Source of the DNA: an uncultured Lachnospiraceae bacterium
GTDB lineage: Bacteria; Bacillota; Clostridia; Lachnospirales; Lachnospiraceae
Direction: 5' to 3'
Assembly (NCBI GenBank): GCA_910586005.1
Contig: CAJUHG010000041.1
Coordinates: 1-25,705, forward strand
Length of the DNA: 25,705 nucleotides
Shown piece by piece: positions 16,520 through 23,300 of this stretch (position 1 is the stretch's first letter; each line of letters opens with the position of its first letter). The notes under the pieces were generated by a model. It was not told the origin of the DNA. It worked only from the letters and a program-made list of their open reading frames with translations, and searched no databases. The translations under genes and the position numbers were made by a program.

Positions 16520-17533
16520 CTATCCAGCGTATTCAATCACTACCCCATGAGCAATTCCAGGCACACTTTGTCCTTCATTAAAACTAACCGTAGAAAGTAA
16601 TGCTCCAGTAGGAACAAAAAGCACACGTTTATAATTCCCATTTTCTAATTTAGGTAAGATATATGCACTTAAAGTAACTGCAGAACATCCACAGCCACTA
16701 CCTCCAGCATTTGTATTTTGTTTTTCACTATCAAAAATTTCTATGCCACAATCCATATGAACCATAGAAATATCAAATCCCTTCTTCTTTAAAAGATCGA
16801 TTAAAATTTCTTGTCCTACGGTCCCCAAATCTCCCGTTATAATTTTGTCATACTCTTCTGGTTGCCTTTTAAAATCAACTAAATTTTGGTAAATTGTATC
16901 ACAGGCTGCTGGAGCCATTGCAGCTCCCATATTCATAGAATCTTTTACGCCGTAGTCCACCACTTTTCCAGTGGTAATTCCAGTAATGCGCAGATGGCTT
17001 CGTTTTGTTCCAAGTACAAAGGCTCCACTTCCTGTAACCGTCCAGGTAGCTGATAAGGGCCTTTGATTGGCATACTCCAAGGGAAAGCGAAACTGTTTCT
17101 CCGCACTTGCAAAATGGCTAGAAGTAACTGCCAATACATTATCTGCATATCCTGCTGCCACTGCCATTGCTGCAAGGGATAAAGATTCTCCAGCAGTAGA
17201 ACAGGCACCATACAAGCCAAATAAAGGAACATTTAATTCCATCAATCCAAAGGTTGTTGCAATATTTTGCCCCAGTAAATCTCCACCAAAGATATAGCGG
17301 ATATTTTCTTTTTTTAAATTTGCTTTTCCTAAGGCAAGTGTCGCTGCCTCCTTTTGCAAAGTACTTTCTGCTTCCTCCCAAGTTTCTTCTCCAAATTTAT
17401 CATCTGAACCTACCACATCAAACAATTTTCCCAAGGGACCTTCTCCTTCTTTGGTTCCCACAATACTAGCACTGCTTTGAATATAAGGTGCTTGGTCAAA
17501 TTGGATACTCTGGGTTCCAATCGTCTGTGACAT
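16520..17533 (-). CDS. spoVAD: Stage V sporulation protein AD
   Basis: SpoVAD is the soluble, thiolase-fold member of the SpoVA complex; it binds dipicolinic acid at the outer face of the spore inner membrane. I place the start at the ATG at 17531-17533 (MSQTIGTQSIQF), which has a perfect AGGAGG seven bases upstream, giving 337 residues; an in-frame ATG seven codons further upstream would cover that ribosome site. Recognisable features are the fold's GLYGACSTAGESL segment with C111, SSHFASAEKQFRFPLEY, TVTGSGAF, GDLGTVGQEIL and GSGCGCSAV. The gene is followed by spoVAEb. Upstream there is only the trp terminator and a possible sigma-G promoter, so spoVAC is absent from this locus. Confidence 0.95.
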   Translation of the reverse strand: MSQTIGTQSIQFDQAPYIQSSASIVGTKEGEGPLGKLFDVVGSDDKFGEETWEEAESTLQKEAATLALGKANLKKENIRYIFGGDLLGQNIATTFGLMELNVPLFGLYGACSTAGESLSLAAMAVAAGYADNVLAVTSSHFASAEKQFRFPLEYANQRPLSATWTVTGSGAFVLGTKRSHLRITGITTGKVVDYGVKDSMNMGAAMAPAACDTIYQNLVDFKRQPEEYDKIITGDLGTVGQEILIDLLKKKGFDISMVHMDCGIEIFDSEKQNTNAGGSGCGCSAVTLSAYILPKLENGNYKRVLFVPTGALLSTVSFNEGQSVPGIAHGVVIEYAG

Positions 17534-17626
17534 AATATTTCCTCCTATTTCCATTTTGTTGCTTTTATTGTGCCCAATATTTTACATTTTACTCCAAATA
17601 AATAGAACAAAGTGGGTAAGTGCGCA

Positions 17627-17656
17627 TAATATTTTATTCTATAGGAAAGATATACA
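17627..17656 (-). promoter_or_regulatory. Possible sigma-G promoter of spoVAD
   Basis: On the minus strand TGTATA (17651-17656) and AATATTA (17627-17633) are 17 bases apart. This resembles the forespore sigma-G consensus (TGMATA, CATWMTA), with a missing leading C in the -10. It lies about 95 bases upstream of the spoVAD ATG, and spoVA genes are sigma-G dependent in Bacillus. It is a visual match only. Confidence 0.4.
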
Positions 17657-17694
17657 CTTTGACAATTCACAGTAACAAGGTATTTCCTATAGAA
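17637..17694. repeat. Perfect 12-bp inverted repeat around the spoVAD promoter
   Basis: TTCTATAGGAAA (17637-17648) and TTTCCTATAGAA (17683-17694) are exact inverse copies separated by 34 bases. The repeat flanks the -35 of the candidate spoVAD promoter and abuts the trp terminator. It may be an operator pair or an RNA stem. Confidence 0.75.
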
Positions 17695-17741
17695 GAAAAA
17701 AGTGTGCAATCTCTTCATTCAAGAGAAGATTGCACACTTTG
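17695..17741 (-). terminator. Intrinsic terminator of the trp operon
   Basis: GTGTGCAATCT (17702-17712) pairs with AGATTGCACAC (17727-17737), extended by AAA/TTT outside and by further pairs inside (TCTCTT with AAGAGA is an alternative). Read on the minus strand it is followed by a run of six T. It lies about 45 bases past the trpD stop and is the strongest terminator in the window. Confidence 0.9.
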
Positions 17742-17783
17742 TCGCGCCAACTGCAGTCATGCAGTAACATTTTCCATACTGCA

Positions 17784-18806
17784 TTAAGCACTTTTCTTTT
17801 CATTTGAAATTTTTACTAAATTTTCTAAAATTTTATATGCCTTTCCAGAATCAATGGATTCTGCTGCTATATCAATTCCTTTTTCTATATTTTCTGCCAA
17901 TCCTCCTACATATAATGCAGCAGCCGTATTTAATAAAACAATTTCTCGCTTTGCCCCTTGTTCTTCTCCTTTTAGAATAGCAGTAGTAATTCTTGCATTC
18001 TCTTTGCTATCACCCCCTTGTAATTCTTCCAATGTGGCACGTTTTAATCCAAATCGCTCTGGTGTCACTTGATAAGTTTCTACTTTTCCATTTTTTATTT
18101 CAGAAACAGTTGTTTTTCCTGTTAATGTAAATTCATCCATATGATCTTCACCACTTACCACAAATCCATTTATTACGCCTAAACGCTCCATAACATTCGC
18201 CACTAAATCTGTTAAATCTGGATCATATACCCCTACTACCATTGCTTTTGCATCAGAAGGATTTGCAAGGGGACCTAAAATATTAAATACAGAACGGATT
18301 CCCATCTCTTTTCTCGCCTGCCCCACATATTTCATAGATTTATTAAAACTTTGTGCAAACATAAATCCAATTCCCACTTCTTCTACACATTTTGTAACTA
18401 TTTCTGGTGTTGCTAAAATATTGACACCCAATTCTTCTAACACATCTCCAGCTCCACTTTTACTAGAAATAGAACGATTTCCATGTTTTGCGATAGGAAG
18501 CCCTGCACCTGCTGCTACAAACGCTGCAGTGGTAGATATATTAAAAGTAAACGTTCTATCACCACCTGTTCCCACCAAATCCAAATAATTTTCTATTTTA
18601 GGTGAAATATGCTGTGCCTTTTCCTTTAATACAGATGCAAACCCCGTCAATTCCTCCAAAGTCTCTCCCTTCATACGCATAGCAGTCAAAAACGCTCCAA
18701 GTTGTGCTTGGCTTGCCTCTCCACTTAACATAGCATTCATAACTCTTCTTGCTTCCTCTTCTGTTAAATCATGTCTATCCACAACTTTCTGAATTTCTTC
18801 TTTCAT
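17784..18806 (-). CDS. trpD: Anthranilate phosphoribosyltransferase
   Basis: TrpD transfers the phosphoribosyl group of PRPP to anthranilate, step two of the branch from chorismate to tryptophan. The 340-residue protein shows the helical N-terminal domain (about 1-70), the PRPP loop GTGGDRTFTFNISTTAAF at about 80, KHGNRSISSKSGAGDVLEELG at about 107, and FMFAQSFNKSMKYV followed by RKEMGIRSVFNILGPLANP. The length is typical. The ATG at 18806 has AAGAGG upstream. In most Firmicutes trpD follows trpE/trpG; here it is the last trp gene, separated from trpA by a 205-base gap and followed by the terminator at 17695-17741. No clear separate promoter is visible, so it is probably still read from the T-box promoter. 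Confidence 0.97.
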   Translation of the reverse strand: MKEEIQKVVDRHDLTEEEARRVMNAMLSGEASQAQLGAFLTAMRMKGETLEELTGFASVLKEKAQHISPKIENYLDLVGTGGDRTFTFNISTTAAFVAAGAGLPIAKHGNRSISSKSGAGDVLEELGVNILATPEIVTKCVEEVGIGFMFAQSFNKSMKYVGQARKEMGIRSVFNILGPLANPSDAKAMVVGVYDPDLTDLVANVMERLGVINGFVVSGEDHMDEFTLTGKTTVSEIKNGKVETYQVTPERFGLKRATLEELQGGDSKENARITTAILKGEEQGAKREIVLLNTAAALYVGGLAENIEKGIDIAAESIDSGKAYKILENLVKISNEKKSA

Positions 18807-19011
18807 AATATATAACCTCTTTTCTATTTATCATCAACAACTTCTATTCGATATAAAAATATTCCATTCCTAATTTTAAAATTTGATACTACTTTTTGCA
18901 GTTTTCAATATTTAAAAGTATTTCATTCCTATTTAAAAAATAGATAAAATATATACTTTCTGGGGCATCCCATTATGCCATTTGGGGTGTCACAAGGTAT
19001 ACAAACCATCA
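18807..19011. other. trpA-trpD gap
   Basis: The gap of 205 bases has no gene. On the minus strand it holds a small hairpin GGCAT-AATGGG-ATGCC (18964-18979), and two imperfect copies of an AT-rich stretch about 35 bases long centred on ATTCCATTCCTA and TTTCATTCCTA (18847-18881 and 18904-18939). No convincing promoter or terminator is visible. Confidence 0.55.
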
Positions 19012-19809
19012 TTAAAGAGCATTCAATTCCCGCTTAAAAGTTTGACAATATTCCTTTGCAGCTTCTATGGAATACTTATGTTCTTCCATTAAATTAATAA
19101 AGTGAGAACCTACAATCGCACCATCAATAATATCTTTCATTGGTGCTACATCTGAAGCATAACATATTCCAAATCCCATCATAACTGGAATTTTTGACAC
19201 AGCTTTTACATTAGACAAATAATTTATAATCTCTTGATGAAAATTTCCACTTTGTCCCGTTACCCCCATACTAGAAACACAATATACAAATCCTCTTGCA
19301 CCTTCTAAGATTTTGGGAATACGGTCTGTAGATACAGGAGAAACCAATTGTATTAGAATGGGAGCCTTTTCTATTTCTAGAGCTTTGCGAAGTTCTTTTT
19401 GTTCTTCTAAGGGTAAATCTGGTACAATTACGCCATCCACACCACATTGCACACATTCACGAACAAATTCCTTGATTCCATAATGAAGAATTGTATTATA
19501 ATACATCATAAAAATAATTGGAATTTCTACTCCCTCGTTCCTTATTTCCCCCATCAGGGCAAATACTTTTTTTAGATTTGTACCTTGTTGAATCGCTTTA
19601 TAAGACGCTGCCTGAATGACTGGACCATCTGCTACTGGATCTGAAAATGGTATTCCTAATTCCAAAATATCTGTTCCAGCTTCCTCTTGTGCTTTTATTA
19701 ATGCTTTGCAGCCCTCCATGTCTGGCAGACCTGCAGTCATATAAGTAACCAATGCTTTTTCTCTTCTCTCTTTTAATGTTTGTATTCTATTTTCAATTCT
19801 ATTAGACAT
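19012..19809 (-). CDS. trpA: Tryptophan synthase alpha chain
   Basis: TrpA cleaves indole-3-glycerol phosphate to indole and glyceraldehyde-3-phosphate and channels the indole to TrpB. I place the start at ATG 19807-19809 (MSNRIENRIQTL), which has GAGGAGG just upstream; the in-frame ATG 15 codons earlier has no homology. The result is 265 residues, the normal size. Key parts seen are ALVTYMTAGLPD, the catalytic glutamate in ILELGIPFSDPVADGP (E near residue 51) with the catalytic aspartate in the GVDGVIVPDLPLEE segment next to it, YCVSSMGVTGQ and the phosphate-binding GFGI followed by GAIVGSHF. It follows trpB by 100 bases, which contain nothing recognisable. Confidence 0.96.
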   Translation of the reverse strand: MSNRIENRIQTLKERREKALVTYMTAGLPDMEGCKALIKAQEEAGTDILELGIPFSDPVADGPVIQAASYKAIQQGTNLKKVFALMGEIRNEGVEIPIIFMMYYNTILHYGIKEFVRECVQCGVDGVIVPDLPLEEQKELRKALEIEKAPILIQLVSPVSTDRIPKILEGARGFVYCVSSMGVTGQSGNFHQEIINYLSNVKAVSKIPVMMGFGICYASDVAPMKDIIDGAIVGSHFINLMEEHKYSIEAAKEYCQTFKRELNAL

Positions 19810-19909
19810 TTTTTCCTCCTCTTTCCTATTGCTTGCTAAATTACATGGATACAAAAAAATTTATATCATTACAATTCATTTACATTTTGCAGTAAAAATA
19901 GTAGTCTTC

Positions 19910-21103
19910 TTAATTCATATATCCTTTTCCCTCTAAATAGTCTGCTACTGTATGCACATCCTTATCTCCACGACCAGACAAGCATATTATCATAATATCT
20001 TCCTTTTTCATTTTCTGTGCTTGTTTTTTTGCATAAGCAATTGCATGAGCACTTTCAATTGCTGGAATAATTCCTTCTAATTTACACAATTCCTGCAAAG
20101 CCTCCATTGCCTCTACATCTGTAATAGATACATATTCTACTCGTTTAGTATCTCTTAAATATGCATGTTCTGGACCTACTCCAGGATAATCTAATCCAGC
20201 AGAAATAGAATGAGCCAATTGTATATTTCCATCTTCATCTTGCAATAAATAAGATTTCATTCCATGAAGTGTTCCAGATTTACCAAGTGCCATTGCACTT
20301 GCATGTTTTCCTGTCTCTATGCCAAGACCTGCTGCTTCTACACCAATTAAATGTATGGTAGGTTCTTCTATAAATTCTGCAAACATTCCAATTGAATTGG
20401 AGCCTCCACCCACACATGCCAAAACTACATCTGGTAATTTACCTTCTACTTCCATTATTTGTTGTTTGGATTCCTTACTAATCACACGCTGAAATTCCTT
20501 TACCATTTTAGGATATGGATAAGGTCCTACAGCAGAACCAATTACATAAAAAGTATCCTCTGCTGTTTTTGCCCAAACACGAATTGCCTCATTGGTAGCA
20601 TCTTTCAAGGTATTACTTCCAGAAGTAACTCTTTCTACTTTTGCTCCTAATAGCTGCATGCGAAGAACATTTAATTTCTGTCGTTCCATATCTTCTGCTC
20701 CCATGTATATAGTACACTCCATTCCAAACAATGCAGCAATTGTAGCAGTTGCCACCCCATGCTGCCCAGCCCCTGTCTCTGCAATAACTTTTTTCTTTCC
20801 CATACGTCTTGCCAATAAAATCTGCCCCACCACATTGTTAATCTTGTGTGCACCTGTGTGATTCAAATCTTCTCGTTTTAAATATATTTTTGTTCCATAA
20901 GCTTCACTTAGTCGCTGTGCATAGTAAAGAGGGGTCTTTCTTCCTACATATTGTTCCAAATAATAATGATATTCTCTTTTAAATGCTTCATCTTTTATGG
21001 CTTCTTCAAAAGCCATTTCTATTTCTGCTAATGTATTCATCAATGATTCTGATACATACTGTCCACCAAATTCTCCATAATATCTCTTATCCATCTTTTT
21101 CAT
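19910..21103 (-). CDS. trpB: Tryptophan synthase beta chain (TrpB1 type)
   Basis: TrpB condenses indole with serine to form tryptophan using PLP. The 397-residue protein is a standard TrpB1: YYGEFGGQYVSE at the start, the PLP lysine K87 in NHTGAHKINN, the catalytic glutamate E109 in AETGAGQHG, the phosphate-binding GGGSNSIG, and the C-terminal CLSGRGDKD. The start codon lies inside the end of trpF, overlapping it by 17 bases, which points to translational coupling. GGTAAGGG stands a few bases before the ATG at 21103; an in-frame ATG three codons later is also possible. TrpA is encoded next on the same strand, as expected for the alpha2beta2 complex. Confidence 0.97.
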   Translation of the reverse strand: MKKMDKRYYGEFGGQYVSESLMNTLAEIEMAFEEAIKDEAFKREYHYYLEQYVGRKTPLYYAQRLSEAYGTKIYLKREDLNHTGAHKINNVVGQILLARRMGKKKVIAETGAGQHGVATATIAALFGMECTIYMGAEDMERQKLNVLRMQLLGAKVERVTSGSNTLKDATNEAIRVWAKTAEDTFYVIGSAVGPYPYPKMVKEFQRVISKESKQQIMEVEGKLPDVVLACVGGGSNSIGMFAEFIEEPTIHLIGVEAAGLGIETGKHASAMALGKSGTLHGMKSYLLQDEDGNIQLAHSISAGLDYPGVGPEHAYLRDTKRVEYVSITDVEAMEALQELCKLEGIIPAIESAHAIAYAKKQAQKMKKEDIMIICLSGRGDKDVHTVADYLEGKGYMN

Positions 21104-21893
21104 ATTCCCTTACCTTTCTTACAAATTCTATTATTAATTGTCTATCTTTTCTTGTTGTAAATTTATCTGCTTTTCTTGTAATTTTTCCTTCACTATCTAT
21201 TTTGGTAAATCCTGCTTCTATATTAAAACTGATTCTTCTTTGTCTATCTTGAAAAGATTCTTTTAAACTTGTTTCTATCTCAAGATTTCTTTCTTTTTCT
21301 TTCAAAACTATTTCTACACTAGAACTTACATCTATCACATCTGGTGCAAAGATTTTTATTCCATCTCTTACATTTTCAGAATTCAATCCACCAGCAAGCA
21401 CAAACTTTTTTCCATGAAAGTAATATGCTTTTTTCTGTACTACCGCTTGACAGGCCTTCCAATCAAAAGTTTTTCCTCCTCCTGCTATCTTAGCATCTAC
21501 TACATACGCAGCAATATTTTCATGATGTTCTAAGTATTCTAATTCTTCTACTCGCTCTATATTACAGGCGCGCCAAATAGGAATTTTTGTATCTTCTAAT
21601 ACTTTTTCTTCTAATTTTCCATGTATTTGCAAAATATCAAAGCCTGCTTCTTCTATTTTTTGACACAGCTTTCTATTTGGACTTACTGTTACCGCTACTT
21701 GTTTGATATCTTGGGATAAAAGGTTCTGTATTTTCTTCGCTTGTGGAAAGGTTATATTTCTTTTACTTTTTTCAACAAATACAAAGCCTGCATAGTCTGC
21801 ATTTACTTGATTTAAAAATTCTGCTTCTTCTAAACTTGTAAGTCCACAAATTTTTACTTCAGGAATTTTCAAATTTCTCACCTTCTCTCCCAT
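21087..21893 (-). CDS. trpF: Phosphoribosylanthranilate isomerase with C-terminal insertion
   Basis: TrpF performs the Amadori rearrangement of phosphoribosylanthranilate to CdRP. The (beta/alpha)8 signatures are intact up to strand 8: catalytic cysteine C16 in VKICGLTS, ADYAGFVFVEKSKRN, ILQIHG, catalytic D133 in VVDAKIAGGGKTFDW and FVLAGGLNSENV. The protein has 268 residues where about 200-215 is usual. After DVSSSVE (188-194; the family normally has DVSSGVE) comes an insertion of about 50 charged residues (195-245) before the expected final helix, TTRKDRQLIIEFVRKVR. The ATG at 21893 has a weak ribosome site; a TTG at 21872 (giving the usual M-K-I-P-E-V-K-I-C start) has GAAGGTGAG upstream and may be the true start. 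It lies 12 bases after trpC. Confidence 0.92.
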   Translation of the reverse strand: MGEKVRNLKIPEVKICGLTSLEEAEFLNQVNADYAGFVFVEKSKRNITFPQAKKIQNLLSQDIKQVAVTVSPNRKLCQKIEEAGFDILQIHGKLEEKVLEDTKIPIWRACNIERVEELEYLEHHENIAAYVVDAKIAGGGKTFDWKACQAVVQKKAYYFHGKKFVLAGGLNSENVRDGIKIFAPDVIDVSSSVEIVLKEKERNLEIETSLKESFQDRQRRISFNIEAGFTKIDSEGKITRKADKFTTRKDRQLIIEFVRKVREYEKDG

Positions 21894-21905
21894 ATGCTTT
21901 TATTC

Positions 21906-22682
21906 TCAATCTAAACCTTTCCAATGTCTTGCCAACTCTCTTGGATGATCTGCTTCCATAAATGCTCTTCCAATCAAAAATGCATCTACTCTAGATTCCT
22001 TTAAAAATTTCACATCTTTATCACTGACAATTCCACTTTCTGACACAAAAATTTTTCCTTCTGGAGCCATTTTTGACAATCGTCTTGTGGTATCCAATTG
22101 AATTGTAAAATCATGTAAATTCCGGTTATTCACTCCAATAATTTCTGCGTCTAATTTTAGGGCACGTTCCATTTCTGTTTCATTATGAGTTTCCACCAAC
22201 GCATCCATACCAAGTTCTTTTGTCAAATCATAGAAATCTTTCATCTGTATATCATCCAAAATTGCAACAATCAGTAAAACTGCATTTGCCCCAATGGCCT
22301 TTGCCTCATAAAATTGATATTCATCAATCATAAAATCTTTTCGAATCATTGGCAGTGTAGAAAGTTTTCGAATCTCTTTTAAATCATCTATATTTCCTCC
22401 AAAATAATCCTCCTCTGTCAAACAAGAGATTGCATCCACAGAAGCGTTATAGTCTTCAATTCTATCTGCAAATTTCAGTTTATTGTTCATTTTTCCCACA
22501 CTAGGAGAAGCCTTCTTAAATTCTCCAATAATCGAAATCCCTGATTTTACAAGAGCTTCTCGAAAACTTGGCGAATCTCCTTGATAATTTTCTGCCAAAT
22601 GTCTGATTTCTATTTCGCTAACTCTGGCTTTGTGCTGAGTTAATCGCTGTTTTTTCGCCTCTACAATCTTATCTAAAATCAT
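21906..22682 (-). CDS. trpC: Indole-3-glycerol-phosphate synthase
   Basis: TrpC decarboxylates and closes the ring of CdRP to give indole-3-glycerol phosphate. The 258-residue barrel has the family motifs in order: SFREAL, the catalytic lysine region IIGEFKKASPSVG (usually EIKKASPSKG), ISCLTEEDYFGG, LPMIRKDFMIDEYQFYEAKAIGA, ALVETHNETE, IIGVNNRNL and FVSESGI, then AFLIGRAFM. It is not fused to trpF. Its ribosome site GGAGTG (GGAG at 22693-22696) and the bases up to the ATG are part of a duplicated copy of the trpG 3' end, so the trpG-trpC junction has been remodelled. The gap to trpG is 48 bases. Confidence 0.97.
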   Translation of the reverse strand: MILDKIVEAKKQRLTQHKARVSEIEIRHLAENYQGDSPSFREALVKSGISIIGEFKKASPSVGKMNNKLKFADRIEDYNASVDAISCLTEEDYFGGNIDDLKEIRKLSTLPMIRKDFMIDEYQFYEAKAIGANAVLLIVAILDDIQMKDFYDLTKELGMDALVETHNETEMERALKLDAEIIGVNNRNLHDFTIQLDTTRRLSKMAPEGKIFVSESGIVSDKDVKFLKESRVDAFLIGRAFMEADHPRELARHWKGLD

Positions 22683-22685
22683 TTT

Positions 22686-22778
22686 TATATCACTCCATTT
22701 ACAAAATTATCTATGACGCCTTTTTATGTTCTATATCACTCCATTTACAAAATTATCTATCATACGCTTGCCATGTTC
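22686..22778 (-). repeat. Tandem duplication of the trpG 3' end
   Basis: The 29 bases at 22732-22760, which encode the last residues and stop of TrpG, recur exactly at 22686-22714 in the trpG-trpC gap. The next 17-18 bases (22715-22731 and 22761-22778) are also related but diverged and end in ATGTTC in both. The copies therefore form a head-to-tail repeat of about 46 bases. Confidence 0.93.
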
Positions 22779-23300
22779 TGTATAGATAGATTCTGGATGA
22801 AATTGTAATCCTACCACAGGATAATCTTTATGGCGCATTGCCATAATTTCTCCATCTTCCGTTCTTGCTAATACCTGTAAACAGTTAGGAAGTGTTTGCT
22901 CTTGTACTGCTAGAGAATGATATCTTGCAATTTTAATTGGAGAATCAATTCCAGCAAAAATACTTTCTCTCTTGTGATAAATCACAGACTGTTTTCCATG
23001 AAACAATTTCTTAGCATAACTAACAGTTCCTCCCAAGGCTTCTCCAATACACTGATGTCCCAGACAAATGCCTAAAATTGGTATTTTAGTTAAAAATTCT
23101 TTTACTACATCCATGCAAATACCTGCTTCCTTTGGGCTTTTTGGTCCAGGTGATAAAACAATTTGTTCGGGCTGTAAGATTTCTATCTCTTTTATTGTAA
23201 TTTTATCATTTCGAACTACCTGAATATCTTCTATAAAAATCCCCAGATATTGATATAAGTTATAAGTAAAAGAATCATAGTTATCGATCAACAAAATCAT
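22731..23300 (-). CDS. trpG: Anthranilate synthase glutamine amidotransferase subunit
   Basis: TrpG hydrolyses glutamine and passes ammonia to TrpE for anthranilate synthesis. The 189-residue class I amidotransferase carries the triad C79 (ILGICLGHQ), H168 and E170 (GLQFHPES), the N-terminal LLIDNYDSFTYNLYQYLG and the oxyanion segment LSPGPKSP. It is a separate subunit, not fused to TrpE or TrpD. Its ATG overlaps the trpE stop as ATGA, and its ribosome site GGAGGAGGAA lies inside trpE, so the two subunits are translationally coupled and made in equal amounts. The sequence around its own stop is duplicated just downstream. Since pabA-like proteins look similar, the trp context decides the name. 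Confidence 0.96.
   Translation of the reverse strand: MILLIDNYDSFTYNLYQYLGIFIEDIQVVRNDKITIKEIEILQPEQIVLSPGPKSPKEAGICMDVVKEFLTKIPILGICLGHQCIGEALGGTVSYAKKLFHGKQSVIYHKRESIFAGIDSPIKIARYHSLAVQEQTLPNCLQVLARTEDGEIMAMRHKDYPVVGLQFHPESIYTEHGKRMIDNFVNGVI

Noticed and set aside
19810..19854. TrpA start 15 codons upstream.
   Set aside because: GAGGAGG lies within that extension directly before MSNRIENR, and the extra residues have no family counterpart.
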